Origin: Enterobacter sp. SA187
GTDB lineage: Bacteria > Pseudomonadota > Gammaproteobacteria > Enterobacterales > Enterobacteriaceae
Assembly: GCF_001888805.2 (NCBI RefSeq)
Contig: NZ_CP019113.1
Coordinates: forward strand, 2,480,001 to 2,544,000
DNA: 64,000 nucleotides
Reading direction: 5' to 3'
Below are positions 41,928 to 51,378 of this stretch, one piece after another; position 1 is the stretch's first letter; each line of letters begins with the position of its first letter. The notes under the pieces were generated by a model. That model worked only from the letters and a program-made list of their open reading frames with translations, did no database searches and was not told where the DNA came from. Both the position numbers and the translations under genes were made by a program.

Positions 41928-41933
41928 TTATAG
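41928..41933 (-). promoter_or_regulatory. likely -10 element of fur promoter
   Basis: On the minus strand TATAAT occurs about 80 bases upstream of the fur ATG. Immediately downstream is a stretch similar to a Fur box (AATGAGAATGACG on the plus strand, 41897-41909), which would fit autoregulation. The -35 is poor. Transcription from fldA may also read into fur. Confidence 0.4.
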
Positions 41934-42137
41934 AACTGCCATGTCTAAATGAAAACTGCAAGTCCTCAAGCAAAGTATGCGTATAAAACGTGGTGTCACT
42001 AACAAACCCGTAAGCAATCACGTTCAATCAGGGGATATTGTACAGGTATGCGTGCGAAAGTTAAAAAATTGTAGCAATTATTTTGATTGGTTATATCTAT
42101 TAATGCGGCGCAGCCAACAGGTTACGCCGCACAAAAA

Positions 42138-42668
42138 TCAGGCGTTGATGATCTCATCTAAATGAAGTTCTTCAGAAATCTGCTTCACCCATTTTTCCAC
42201 GCGCTCAGCGGTCAGTTCCGGCTGGCGGTCTTCATCAATGGCCAGACCGACGAAGTGGTCGTCGTCCGCCAGACCTTTGGAGGCTTCGAAATGGTAGCCC
42301 GCGGTCGGCCAGTGACCGACGATAGTCGCGCCGCGCGGCTCGATGATGTCGCGGATGGTGCCCAGCGCATCGCAGAAATATTCCGCGTAGTCTTCCTGGT
42401 CGCCACAGCCGAACAGGGCGACTAATTTGCCGTTGAAATCGACCTCTTCCAGCGTCGGGAAGAAATCGTCCCAGTCGCACTGCGCTTCACCATAGTACCA
42501 GGTCGGGATGCCCAGCAGCAGAATATCGTAACCTTCGAGATCTTCTTTGCTGCTTTTGGCGATGTCATGCACGTCCGCAACATCTTTACCAAGCTGCTTT
42601 TGGATCATTTTCGCGATATTTTCGGTATTACCCGTGTCGCTGCCGAAAAAAATGCCTGTGATTGCCAT
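42138..42668 (-). CDS. fldA: flavodoxin 1
   Basis: The 176-residue FMN protein is a low-potential electron carrier. The FMN phosphate loop is GSDTGNTE, and LGIPTWYYGEAQCDWDDFFP and FGCGDQEDYAEYFCDAL hold the flavin-flanking aromatic residues. The start MAITGIFFG at 42668 matches E. coli; an upstream in-frame ATG is not needed. Product length equals that of E. coli FldA. Confidence 0.98.
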   Translation of the reverse strand: MAITGIFFGSDTGNTENIAKMIQKQLGKDVADVHDIAKSSKEDLEGYDILLLGIPTWYYGEAQCDWDDFFPTLEEVDFNGKLVALFGCGDQEDYAEYFCDALGTIRDIIEPRGATIVGHWPTAGYHFEASKGLADDDHFVGLAIDEDRQPELTAERVEKWVKQISEELHLDEIINA

Positions 42669-42818
42669 GAGTAAAATAACCTCTTGAAACTTAATGATAT
42701 GGTGGTGGCGCAATGCCCACGGATAAGGGCAATCATAGCAGAACAGAGAAGGACGCGGAAACTGCAAACGCCTCAGACTGCACTCTGTGCTACATGAAAG
42801 TGATATTTAGCGGGATTT

Positions 42819-43112
42819 TCAGACTATCCCCTGGCCGCGCAGCAGCGCGAGCTGAGCCATTAAAAGCTCCTCAATCAGTTCGCTACGGCTGATGTCACGA
42901 TCCTCGGCCAGTTCATTTAAGGCTTCGACGGCGTCCGCGTTTAGTTTTAGCTCGACGCGTTTGAGGCCACGAACCTTATCGCGTTTCAGCTGATTCCGCT
43001 TATTAATGCGCAACTGTTCGTCACGCGAATGCGGATTCGTTTTCGGTCGTCCTGGGCGACGATCATTCGCGAACAGATCGAGTGTCGTGCGGTCCGTTTG
43101 TTCTTTAGCCAT
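42819..43112 (-). CDS. ybfE: YbfE, LexA-regulated ribbon-helix-helix-like protein
   Basis: The 97-residue protein matches E. coli YbfE in length and sequence (MAKEQTDRTTLDLFANDRRP, KRVELKLNADAVEALNELAE). The C-terminal part looks like a ribbon-helix-helix DNA-binding fold. In E. coli the gene belongs to the SOS regulon; I do not see a clear LexA box in the 130 bases upstream here. The start at 43112 gives the E. coli length. Confidence 0.92.
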   Translation of the reverse strand: MAKEQTDRTTLDLFANDRRPGRPKTNPHSRDEQLRINKRNQLKRDKVRGLKRVELKLNADAVEALNELAEDRDISRSELIEELLMAQLALLRGQGIV

Positions 43113-43245
43113 GATTTTGAGTGACGTCGGGGGAAAAACAAGCTGCCTGGTGGAGGCCCTGCGCAATTAGCGCGCCATCATACATCAGGGAGAGGGGCAC
43201 GCCAACGACCGGGCGCGTCGCGGCGCTCGGTCGCCGGGTTTTTAA

Positions 43246-44019
43246 TCAACTGGCATTATCAGCAAGATAGCGACGGATCGCCCGCAGTACGGCATCGGGT
43301 TTTTCCGCATGCACCCAGTGCCCGGCACCGGCGACCACATGCGCCCGCGCCTGCGGGAATTGCGCCAGCAGCGCATCACGGTACGCATCGGTCACGTAAG
43401 GGGAGTTGCCGCCGCGAATAAACAGGGCCGGTTTATCGAAGGCGGGGACGGTTTTCCAGCCGATGATGTTCTCATACTGATCCCAGAGTACCGGCACGTT
43501 AAAGCGCCACCCGCCGTCGGCCCAGGATTTAAGCAGAAACTGGATCACGCCTTCTTCGTCCAGATGCTCGCGCATCACGGCGGCGGCCTGCTGGCGGGTG
43601 CTCACCCCGGCATCGGTAACGGCATTGATGGCGGTAAAAATCTCGTCGTGGCGGCGCACCGGATAAGCGACCGGCGCCATATCAATCGCCACCAGCCTGT
43701 CGATGCGTTCGGGGGCCAGCGCGGTCAGCGCCATCACCGCTTTACCGCCCATGGAGTGACCAATAAAGGTGGCTTTTTCGATCCCTGATTCGTCAAGGGT
43801 ATCCAGCAGATCCTGCGCCATCGCCGGGTAGGTCATTTCAGGCGAACGCGGGGAAAGACCGTGGTTGCGCATATCCACCTGTACCACATCGTGGTCGTTA
43901 ATCAGGTCGCGGGCTAAGATCCCGAGGTTGTCCAGGCTGCCAAACAGACCGTGAACAAGGACGATGGGAGAATTGTTGTGCGATTGTTGTGCAGTTTGCG
44001 CGCGGGTATTCAATTTCAT
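43246..44019 (-). CDS. ybfF: acyl-CoA esterase YbfF (alpha/beta hydrolase)
   Basis: The 257-residue protein is an alpha/beta hydrolase with the oxyanion-side motif VLVHGLFGSLDNLG, nucleophile elbow GHSMGG and the C-terminal catalytic histidine in GAGHWVHAEKP. It matches E. coli YbfF, an esterase acting on short-chain esters and acyl-CoA. It is divergent from seqA. Confidence 0.95.
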   Translation of the reverse strand: MKLNTRAQTAQQSHNNSPIVLVHGLFGSLDNLGILARDLINDHDVVQVDMRNHGLSPRSPEMTYPAMAQDLLDTLDESGIEKATFIGHSMGGKAVMALTALAPERIDRLVAIDMAPVAYPVRRHDEIFTAINAVTDAGVSTRQQAAAVMREHLDEEGVIQFLLKSWADGGWRFNVPVLWDQYENIIGWKTVPAFDKPALFIRGGNSPYVTDAYRDALLAQFPQARAHVVAGAGHWVHAEKPDAVLRAIRRYLADNAS

Positions 44020-44202
44020 GGCAAAGTTCTTTTTTTCGCTCTCTCAGGTTAGGGTATCATGTTGACCATTCTGCCGCCCGGCTGCAAGGGATCATCTTTA
44101 TCTGACTTTTGCGTCAGAAAAGCCTGGCCGCTATCCGCTGTTGAGATTTGCCCCTATAATCTCAATGACTTGTATTCAGAAAAGTGACCTCACTGGATTA
44201 AG

Positions 44203-44748
44203 ATGAAAACGATCGAAGTTGATGATGAACTCTACACCTACATTGCCAGCCACACGAAACACATTGGCGAGAGTGCATCCGACATTTTAAGGCGCATGCT
44301 GAAGTTTTCTGCCGCCGCGCAGTCTGCGGCCCCTGTGACCAAAGCCGCGCCGGCTGCCGCTGTCAGCCCTGCCCCTGATGTCGTATCCAACCCGGTAAAA
44401 GATAAAGTCCGCGCCATGCGTGAACTGCTGCTGTCTGACGAATATGCCGATCAGAAGCGCGCGGTTAATCGTTTTATGCTGGTGCTGTCTACACTGTATT
44501 CACTGGATGCAAAAGGTTTCGCCGACGCCACCGAGTCATTACATGGCCGTACGCGCGTCTACTTTGCCGCAGATGCGAAAACACTGCTGCAAAGCGGAAA
44601 CCAGACCAAACCCAAAGAAGTGCCAGGCACACCTTACTGGGTGATCACCAACACTAATACGGGCCGTAAATGCGGCATGATCGAACACATCATGCAGTCG
44701 ATGCAGTTCCCGGCGGAATTGATCGAAAAGGTTTGCGGCACAATTTAA
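44203..44748 (+). CDS. seqA: replication initiation sequestration protein SeqA
   Basis: The 181-residue protein binds hemimethylated GATC sites and delays re-initiation at oriC. The N-terminal oligomerisation domain (MKTIEVDDELYTYIASHTKH, ESASDILRRMLKF), a flexible Ala/Pro linker and the C-terminal DNA-binding domain (HGRTRVYFAADAKTLLQSGN, TKPKEVPGTPYWV) are all present. Length equals E. coli SeqA. pgm follows by 24 bases. Confidence 0.99.
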   Translation: MKTIEVDDELYTYIASHTKHIGESASDILRRMLKFSAAAQSAAPVTKAAPAAAVSPAPDVVSNPVKDKVRAMRELLLSDEYADQKRAVNRFMLVLSTLYSLDAKGFADATESLHGRTRVYFAADAKTLLQSGNQTKPKEVPGTPYWVITNTNTGRKCGMIEHIMQSMQFPAELIEKVCGTI

Positions 44749-44772
44749 TCCTTGCATAAGAAGGACCAGGCA

Positions 44773-46413
44773 ATGGCTAACCACCCCCGTGCAGGACAAC
44801 CTGCACAGCAGAGCGATCTGATTAACGTCGCCCAACTTACCTCTCAGTACTATGTGCTGAAACCGGAAGTGGGTCATGCAGAACATGCGGTCAAATTCGG
44901 CACATCAGGCCACCGTGGCAGCGCTGCCCGTCACAGCTTTAACGAGCCGCACATTCTGGCTATCGCCCAGGCGATTGCGGAAAACCGCGCGAAAAACGGC
45001 ATTACCGGTCCCTGCTATGTGGGTAAAGATACCCACGCGCTGTCAGAGCCTGCGTTTAACTCCGTGCTGGAAGTGCTGGCAGCCAACGGCGTGGACGTGG
45101 TGGTGCAGGAAAATAACGGCTATACGCCGACGCCTGCCGTATCCAATGCGATCCTGGAGCATAACAAAAAGGGTGGCGCTCAGGCCGACGGCATCGTCAT
45201 CACCCCGTCGCACAACCCGCCGGAAGATGGCGGCATCAAATACAATCCGCCTAACGGTGGCCCGGCCGATACCAACGTCACCAAAGTGGTGGAAGATCGC
45301 GCCAACCAGCTGCTGGCCGATGGCCTGAAAGACGTGAAGCGCCTGTCGCTGGATGCCGCGATGGCGTCCGGTCATATTAAAGAACAGGATCTGGTGCAGC
45401 CGTTTATCGAAGGGCTGGCGGAGATCGTGGATATGGCGGCGATCCAGAAAGCGGGCCTGACGCTGGGCGTCGATCCGCTGGGCGGCTCCGGTATCGAATA
45501 CTGGAAACGCATCGCCAGCCACTACAATCTGAACCTGACCATCGTGAACGATCAGGTCGATCAGACCTTCCGCTTTATGCACCTTGATAAAGACGGCGCG
45601 ATCCGTATGGACTGCTCCTCTGAGTGCGCGATGGCGGGCTTGCTGGCCCTGCGCGATAAGTTCGATCTGGCGTTTGCCAATGACCCGGACTATGACCGTC
45701 ACGGTATCGTCACGCCAGCCGGCCTGATGAATCCGAACCACTATCTGGCGGTCGCCATCAACTATCTGTTCCAGCACCGTCCGCAGTGGGGCCAGGATGT
45801 CGCAGTGGGTAAAACCCTGGTGTCCTCGGCGATGATCGACCGCGTGGTGAACGCGCTGGGCCGTAAGCTGGTGGAAGTGCCGGTGGGCTTTAAGTGGTTC
45901 GTGGATGGTCTGTACGACGGCAGCTTCGGCTTCGGCGGCGAAGAGAGCGCGGGCGCGTCCTTCCTGCGTTTCGACGGCACCCCGTGGTCCACCGATAAAG
46001 ACGGCATCATCATGTGCCTGCTGGCGGCGGAAATCACCGCGGTAACGGGTAAAAACCCGCAGCAGCATTATGACGAGCTGGCCGCGCGCTTTGGTGCGCC
46101 GAGCTACAACCGTTTACAGGCGTCTGCCTCTTCAGCGCAAAAAGCGGCGCTGTCGAAGCTGTCGCCGGAAATGGTCAGCGCCGACACCCTGGCAGGCGAT
46201 CCGATCACCGCACGTCTGACGGCGGCGCCGGGTAACGGCGCGTCCATCGGCGGGCTGAAAGTGATGACCGAAAACGGCTGGTTTGCGGCGCGTCCGTCCG
46301 GTACGGAAGATGCGTACAAGATTTACTGCGAAAGCTTCCTCGGTGAAGAGCACCGTAAGCTGATCGAGAAAGAAGCGGTAGAGATTGTCAGCGAAGTTCT
46401 GAAAAACGCGTGA
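44773..46413 (+). CDS. pgm: phosphoglucomutase
   Basis: The 546-residue enzyme interconverts glucose 1-phosphate and glucose 6-phosphate. The catalytic phosphoserine is S146 in ITPSHNPPEDGG. The metal loop is FANDPDYDRHG and the sugar-binding loop FGGEESAGAS; the phosphate-binding end is ARPSGTEDAYK. The start MANHPRAGQPAQQSD at 44773 follows AAGGAC and gives the E. coli length; an upstream ATG at 44752 is less likely. Its last codons are duplicated in the following repeat. Confidence 0.98.
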   Translation: MANHPRAGQPAQQSDLINVAQLTSQYYVLKPEVGHAEHAVKFGTSGHRGSAARHSFNEPHILAIAQAIAENRAKNGITGPCYVGKDTHALSEPAFNSVLEVLAANGVDVVVQENNGYTPTPAVSNAILEHNKKGGAQADGIVITPSHNPPEDGGIKYNPPNGGPADTNVTKVVEDRANQLLADGLKDVKRLSLDAAMASGHIKEQDLVQPFIEGLAEIVDMAAIQKAGLTLGVDPLGGSGIEYWKRIASHYNLNLTIVNDQVDQTFRFMHLDKDGAIRMDCSSECAMAGLLALRDKFDLAFANDPDYDRHGIVTPAGLMNPNHYLAVAINYLFQHRPQWGQDVAVGKTLVSSAMIDRVVNALGRKLVEVPVGFKWFVDGLYDGSFGFGGEESAGASFLRFDGTPWSTDKDGIIMCLLAAEITAVTGKNPQQHYDELAARFGAPSYNRLQASASSAQKAALSKLSPEMVSADTLAGDPITARLTAAPGNGASIGGLKVMTENGWFAARPSGTEDAYKIYCESFLGEEHRKLIEKEAVEIVSEVLKNA

Positions 46414-46418
46414 TCCTG

Positions 46419-46545
46419 TTGCCGGGTGGCGCTGCGCTTACCCGGCCTACATGGCTGAAAAACGCGTGATCTTGTTGCCGGGTGGCGGCTTCGCCTTACC
46501 CGGCCTACATGACCTGTAGGCCCGGCAAGCCTGCGCCGCCGGGCG
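46419..46545. repeat. three REP units, two in tandem with a copied pgm end
   Basis: REP units occupy 46419-46450, 46475-46508 and, inverted, 46516-46544. The first two are part of a tandem repeat of period 56 (46399-46454 and 46455-46510). Each repeat begins with the 17 bases CTGAAAAACGCGTGATC, which in the first copy are the last codons and stop of pgm. Confidence 0.9.
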
Positions 46546-46555
46546 AAAAACACCA

Positions 46556-46584
46556 AAGCCTCCCTTTACCGGGAGGCTTTTTTT
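46556..46584. terminator. bidirectional-type terminator between pgm and potE
   Basis: The stem AAGCCTCCC/GGGAGGCTT with a six-base loop is followed by a T-tract on the plus strand. A short A-run on the other side would give a weaker tail for the minus strand. It ends at the stop codon of potE. Confidence 0.85.
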
Positions 46585-47897
46585 CAGCCGTGCTTATCTT
46601 TGAGCTCAAAGCGCGGCGACACCAGCCCGTACAGCGTCCAGCCCATGAAGGTCACGATCGCGCCATACAGCATGGCTTCCGGCCCGGAGGAGTAGAGCGC
46701 ATAGAAGCTGTAGAGCGCGCCCATCAGCGCCACCACGTTAGCCGCCTTCGCTTTACGCGGTTCCACCTTCGCGACCTTCTGAATGATCACCAGCGCCGCC
46801 ATCGATAGAATATACGGAATGATGTTGGTCACCACCGCCAGATTCACCAGCACGTTGAACTGTTTGTTCAGCGACGGGCTGATGGTCATCAGCGACAGTC
46901 CACTCTGAATAATGACAATGGTCAGCATTCCTTTTACCGGCGCATCCGCTTTACTCACCTTCGAGAAGATTTTCGGGAAGTAGCCTTCATCAGCGGAAGA
47001 TTTGAACACCTGCGCGATAGTGAACTGCCAGCCAAGCAGCGAACCGCAGCAGGACATCACCATCAGCCCCATGATCACTTTCCCGACGCCGGGCGTGAAC
47101 ATCTGCGAAAAAGCCAGCCCGAACGGGGCAGTGGAGTTTGCCAGATCCATATTCGGCACAATTCCCGCGATAACGTTGGTGGAGACGACATAAATCACCG
47201 CCGCCCCCAGGGTGCCGCCCATCACCGCGATGGGCACGTTGCGCTCCGGATTTTCCACCACCTCGGTATTGGCGCAGGCGGATTCCAGCCCCAGAAAAGC
47301 CCACAGCGTCATGGCAATGGACGACCCCACAGCATCAAAGAACGGCACCTGATGCGGGTTCCAGGACTGAGCGTACATCTCCGGGCTGAACCAGAACCAG
47401 CCGATCACCGACAGGCCGATCACCGGAATGATCACTCCCCAGATGGTGATACTGCTGAGCTGCCCGGTAATGCGCGCGCCGCCAAAGTTCGCCACCGTGC
47501 AGATCCACAGCACGCAAATAGTGGCGATACCGATCTGCACCGGGCTGAGCGTGGCGCCGAGCAGTTCGCTGCCGTAGCCGACGGCGGAAATGGCAATGGC
47601 GACGTTAGCAATCAGCAGCGATACGCCATAGGTGTAGTTCGCCATAAAGTTGCCGGACTTACCGAAAGCGTACTCCGCGTAACCGCCCATCCCCCCGGAC
47701 TTGCGGCTGAACATCCCGCATTTGGCGAACGCCCACGCCAGCGCCGTGGAGCCGACCGCCGTCACCAGCCAGGAGATAATCGAGATGGTGCCCACTTCCG
47801 CAAGCTTGGTGGGCAGCATAATAATGCCGGAGCCCATCATATTGACCATCGTCAGAATGGTGAGCGGCACAACGCCCATCTTGTTGGATTTGCTCAT
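46584..47897 (-). CDS. potE: putrescine-ornithine antiporter PotE
   Basis: The 437-residue inner-membrane protein is an amino acid-polyamine antiporter of the APC family with about twelve membrane helices. The opening (MSKSNKMGVVPLTILTMVNM, then MGSGIIMLPTKLAEVG) and FLGLESACANTEVVENPERN are typical. It exchanges putrescine for ornithine and works with SpeF in acid resistance. It overlaps speF by four bases. Confidence 0.97.
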   Translation of the reverse strand: MSKSNKMGVVPLTILTMVNMMGSGIIMLPTKLAEVGTISIISWLVTAVGSTALAWAFAKCGMFSRKSGGMGGYAEYAFGKSGNFMANYTYGVSLLIANVAIAISAVGYGSELLGATLSPVQIGIATICVLWICTVANFGGARITGQLSSITIWGVIIPVIGLSVIGWFWFSPEMYAQSWNPHQVPFFDAVGSSIAMTLWAFLGLESACANTEVVENPERNVPIAVMGGTLGAAVIYVVSTNVIAGIVPNMDLANSTAPFGLAFSQMFTPGVGKVIMGLMVMSCCGSLLGWQFTIAQVFKSSADEGYFPKIFSKVSKADAPVKGMLTIVIIQSGLSLMTISPSLNKQFNVLVNLAVVTNIIPYILSMAALVIIQKVAKVEPRKAKAANVVALMGALYSFYALYSSGPEAMLYGAIVTFMGWTLYGLVSPRFELKDKHG

Positions 47898-50092
47898 AAT
47901 GTTTCCCCTTTCAACAGCGCCGGTTCAGCGGTTTGCGGCTTAATGACGTAGCACCACACCTGTTTACGTCCGTCGATCTCTTTGATGTAGACACCCTGCA
48001 GTTCAGGCGCAAAGCCCGGCAGCAAATTGATGCCTTCTTCCAGCGCGGCGAAGTAACGCAGCACCGCGCCGCCCCAGATCTCGCCAGGCACCACGCACAG
48101 CACCCCCGGCGGGTAGGGGAGCGCCCCTTCCGCGGCGATCCGCCCCTCGGCATCGCGCAGCGTCACCAGCTCCACTTCGCCACGGATGTAGGCATAGTTC
48201 GCCGCCTGCGGATTCATCTTCACCGGCGGGAAGTGATCTTTACGGAACATCTCTTTTTGCAGCTGTTTGACGTTGTTACGCGCATAGAGATCGTGCATCT
48301 CCTGGCACAGCTGGCGCAGCGTGTAGCCTTCATAACGCTGCTGATGCTGGCGATAGAGCGACGGCAGCACCTCCTGCATCGGCGCATCGTTTTCCAGCAG
48401 TTTCTCGAACTGCACCAGTTGCGATACCAGTTGCTGAAGTTTGCCCATGCCTTCCGCCGGGGTGAGCAGGAAGAGGATCGAGTTCAGATCGCACTTCTCC
48501 GGCACAATGGCGTTCTCACGCAGATAGTTCGCCAGAATGGTGGCCGGGACGCCAAAGCGGTCGTACTCGCCGGTGCGGGCATTGATGCCCGGCGTGGTAA
48601 GCAGCAGTTTGCAGGGATCGACAAAATACTGGTGCGGCGCGTAGCCTTCGAAGGCGTGCCAGTTTTCCCCCGGCACGAAATGGAAGAAGCGCAGATCGCG
48701 GCAAATGTCGTGCGTCTCGAAGGTTTCCCACGGACGGCCATCGACGGTGGCGGGCACAAAGGGGCGGATGAACTTGCAGTTTTGCAGGATCATTTTGCGT
48801 GCTTCCACGCCCTGTTCGACGCAGCGCATCCACATTCGTTTCCCGCTTTCGCCTTCATGCATCCGGGCGTTAACGTCCAGCGCGGCAAACAGCGGATAAA
48901 ACGGGCTGGTGGAGGCGTGCATCATAAAGGCGTTATTGAGGCGCTTATGGGGCACATAGCGCGGCTGGCCTTTGATATGGCTGTCTTTTTTATGGATCTG
49001 CGAGGTCTGGGAAAATCCGGCCTGCTGTTTATGCACCGACTGGGTGACCAGAATGCCCGGATCCTTTTCATTCAGTTCCAGCAGCAGCGGCGAGCAGTCG
49101 GCCATCATCGGGATAAACTGCTCGTAGCCGACCCAGGCCGAATCAAACAGGATGTAATCGCACAGATGCCCGATCTTATCCACCACCTGACGCGCGTTAT
49201 AAATGGTGCCGTCATAAGTGCCAAGCTGGATCACCGCCATGCGGAACGGGCGGGGCGTATTCCTGTGTTGCGGGGCAACTTCCGCAATCTGCTCGCGCAG
49301 ATAGTTTTCTGCAAAACAGTGCGCGTCTATGCCGCCGATAAAGCCGTAGGGGTTACGCGCCGTTTCCAGATACACCGGCGTCGCCCCGGCCTGCAACAGC
49401 GCGCCGTGGTGGTTGGATTTGTGATTATTACGGTCGAACAGCACCAGATCCCCCGGCGTCAGCAACGCATTGAGCACCACTTTGTTCGCCGATGAGGTGC
49501 CGTTCAGCACGAAATAAGTTTTATCGGCATTAAAAACTTTTGCCGCATGCTGCTGGGCAATACAGGGCGCGCCTTCGTGGATCAGTAAATCGCCCATCGC
49601 CACGTCGGCATTACAGAGATCCGCGCGGAACAGCGTCTCGCCAAAGAAATCGACAAACTGATTACCGGCAGGATGGCGGCGAAAGAATTGTCCGCCCTGA
49701 TGGCCGGGGCAATCAAAGGCGCTGTTTCCCTGTTTTACGTAATCCACTAACGCACTGAAAAACGGCGGACGTAAGGCGCGCTCATATTTTTGCGCGGCGG
49801 CTTCGAGCTGGCGGCCATAATAATCATGGCAGGCATCCTGATATTCAAATACCCCTTGAATGCGCGCCAGATACTCCGACGGCACAAATTCCCCTTCGTG
49901 GCTGACGACAAAAAGCGGAATGCCAAAACCGGTTTCTTCTATTTCTTCGACGATCCCTTTATAAATATCGTTAATGGATAATACGACCGCGGCGACATCC
50001 ATATAATCGGTGTCGTTAACATTTACTATTTCACGCTGGGTGGTAAAACAGTCCGGACAGGCGCGGCTGACCGCAATTTTTAAGCGTTGCAT
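47894..50092 (-). CDS. speF: inducible ornithine decarboxylase SpeF
   Basis: The 732-residue pyridoxal-phosphate enzyme converts ornithine to putrescine. It has the N-terminal wing domain, the PLP-binding lysine region (ILVTQSVHKQQAGFSQTSQI) and the group III decarboxylase core (NKVVLNALLTPGDLVLFDRN, NHKSNHHGAL). Length equals E. coli SpeF. It is controlled by the leader peptide encoded at 50290-50394. Confidence 0.98.
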   Translation of the reverse strand: MQRLKIAVSRACPDCFTTQREIVNVNDTDYMDVAAVVLSINDIYKGIVEEIEETGFGIPLFVVSHEGEFVPSEYLARIQGVFEYQDACHDYYGRQLEAAAQKYERALRPPFFSALVDYVKQGNSAFDCPGHQGGQFFRRHPAGNQFVDFFGETLFRADLCNADVAMGDLLIHEGAPCIAQQHAAKVFNADKTYFVLNGTSSANKVVLNALLTPGDLVLFDRNNHKSNHHGALLQAGATPVYLETARNPYGFIGGIDAHCFAENYLREQIAEVAPQHRNTPRPFRMAVIQLGTYDGTIYNARQVVDKIGHLCDYILFDSAWVGYEQFIPMMADCSPLLLELNEKDPGILVTQSVHKQQAGFSQTSQIHKKDSHIKGQPRYVPHKRLNNAFMMHASTSPFYPLFAALDVNARMHEGESGKRMWMRCVEQGVEARKMILQNCKFIRPFVPATVDGRPWETFETHDICRDLRFFHFVPGENWHAFEGYAPHQYFVDPCKLLLTTPGINARTGEYDRFGVPATILANYLRENAIVPEKCDLNSILFLLTPAEGMGKLQQLVSQLVQFEKLLENDAPMQEVLPSLYRQHQQRYEGYTLRQLCQEMHDLYARNNVKQLQKEMFRKDHFPPVKMNPQAANYAYIRGEVELVTLRDAEGRIAAEGALPYPPGVLCVVPGEIWGGAVLRYFAALEEGINLLPGFAPELQGVYIKEIDGRKQVWCYVIKPQTAEPALLKGETL

Positions 50093-50289
50093 AATCTTTC
50101 CTTGTTTAAAGGGACAGGGCGTCCCGCAACTCCCGTAAGGGGAATTGATATGATTTTTAAATAAGCGTCAGCGCCGGAAAATAAACTCCGGGGAAAACGT
50201 TATTTTTATTTATGTTGGGCGTGCACGAAACCAGACGTCAGCTAACTCGCTGAAATCAGGAAAAGAAGGCAGACCCGAAACCGGAACGG

Positions 50290-50394
50290 TTATCGGGCGT
50301 TAAAGAAATGAAAGTCGAAGCTGTTACGGTGGGCAAACATCATAATATGGGTGGTGCGTCTTATATGGGGCATCAGCCTGCTGTTATTTTCCAT
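50290..50394 (-). CDS. speFL: SpeFL ornithine-sensing arrest peptide
   Basis: A 34-codon frame with AAGGA upstream encodes MENNSRLMPHIRRTTHIMMF followed by AHRNSFDFHFFNAR and a stop. It is nearly the same as the E. coli SpeFL leader peptide, including the conserved HIRRTTHIM and the C-terminal FDFHFFNAR. In E. coli, ornithine binding to the nascent peptide stalls the ribosome and prevents Rho-dependent termination, so that speF-potE is expressed. The 197 bases to speF would hold the Rho site. Position and sequence give strong support. Confidence 0.95.
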   Translation of the reverse strand: MENNSRLMPHIRRTTHIMMFAHRNSFDFHFFNAR

Positions 50395-50700
50395 AATAAA
50401 ATCCTTTTGCTGTTTGAAAGCGCGGTCATTTTATCCTGGAAATACGGGTAGTCTGTGAGGGCGATCAACAAAAACAGCGCAGATCAGAAATATTTAGTCG
50501 GTAAAAGTGAATAATGCCGTACGGATCGCCTGGTGGCGTGAAAAGGTTAATTAGATGTTATAAAGCTGCTTTTAATATATTTTTGCTGTTTTATTCACCT
50601 GGTGGAAATAAATGGCCTCCAGGCCTCAAATAAATGAATAAAGCGGGCAGGATTGCGTGTTTTTATTCAAACGCAAGAGAAGACGTGTTAACAGGGACGC
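50395..50700 (-). promoter_or_regulatory. speFL-speF-potE upstream region
   Basis: This interval lies between the speFL start and the end of kdpE and contains no gene. It is AT-rich, particularly around 50565-50640, and is where the promoter of the ornithine operon should be. A long inverted repeat is not seen. I cannot place a -10/-35 pair with confidence. Confidence 0.4.
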
Positions 50701-51378
50701 TTACAGCATAAAACGATAGCCGATGCCGGTTTCCGTTAACAGATGACGCGGGCGCGCCGGATCGCTTTCCAGCTTCTGGCGCAGGTGGCCCATATAGATG
50801 CGCAGATAGTGGCTGTGCTCAACAGCATTCGGCCCCCACACCTGGCTTAGCAGCTGGCGCTGGGTCAGCACTTTGCCGTGATTATTTAACAGCACCGCCA
50901 GCAGGCGAAACTCAATGGGCGTGAGGTGGATCTCTTCGTCATTACGGGTAATGCGCCGCGCCGCCAGATCGACCTGAATATCGGAAAAACTGACCAGCGG
51001 ATCGCTTTGCCGCGCCCCGGCATGACGGCGCAGCGCCACCCGAAGGCGCGCCTGTAACTCGCCAATGCCGAACGGCTTGCTGAGATAATCGTCGGCACCG
51101 GCATCGAGGGCGGCGATCTTGTCGCTCTCCTCAATGCGCGCCGACAGCACCAGTACCGGCACCTGGCTCCACTGGCGCAGATCGCGAATAAAATCAATGC
51201 CGTCGCCGTCCGGCAGGCCGAGGTCAAGGATCACCAGGTCGGGCTTGCGCGTGACGGCTTCGAGCAGACCGCGCTGTAAGGTTCCGGCGTCGTAAACGCG
51301 CAGGCCATCGGCCTCCAGCGCGGTGCGCAGAAAGCGGACAATGGCCTGTTCATCTTCAACAATGAGTACGCTTATCAC
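50701..51378 (-). CDS. kdpE: potassium-response regulator KdpE
   Basis: The 225-residue response regulator has a receiver domain with the phosphoacceptor D52 (LVILDLGLPDGDG) and an OmpR-type DNA-binding domain (HLTPIEFRLLAVLLNNHGKV, LRIYMGHLRQKLESD). It activates kdpFABC. It overlaps kdpD by four bases. Confidence 0.98.
   Translation of the reverse strand: MISVLIVEDEQAIVRFLRTALEADGLRVYDAGTLQRGLLEAVTRKPDLVILDLGLPDGDGIDFIRDLRQWSQVPVLVLSARIEESDKIAALDAGADDYLSKPFGIGELQARLRVALRRHAGARQSDPLVSFSDIQVDLAARRITRNDEEIHLTPIEFRLLAVLLNNHGKVLTQRQLLSQVWGPNAVEHSHYLRIYMGHLRQKLESDPARPRHLLTETGIGYRFML

Noticed and set aside
41879..41929. A uof-like upstream frame before fur (ATG at 41929, 16 codons)
   Set aside because: The ATG overlaps the likely fur -10 element, and I cannot see a ribosome site or confirm similarity to E. 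coli Uof.
42105..42130. Hairpin GCGGCG/CGCCGC downstream of fldA
   Set aside because: The stem is only six bases with a 14-base loop and no T-tract on the minus strand, so it is too weak to call a terminator.
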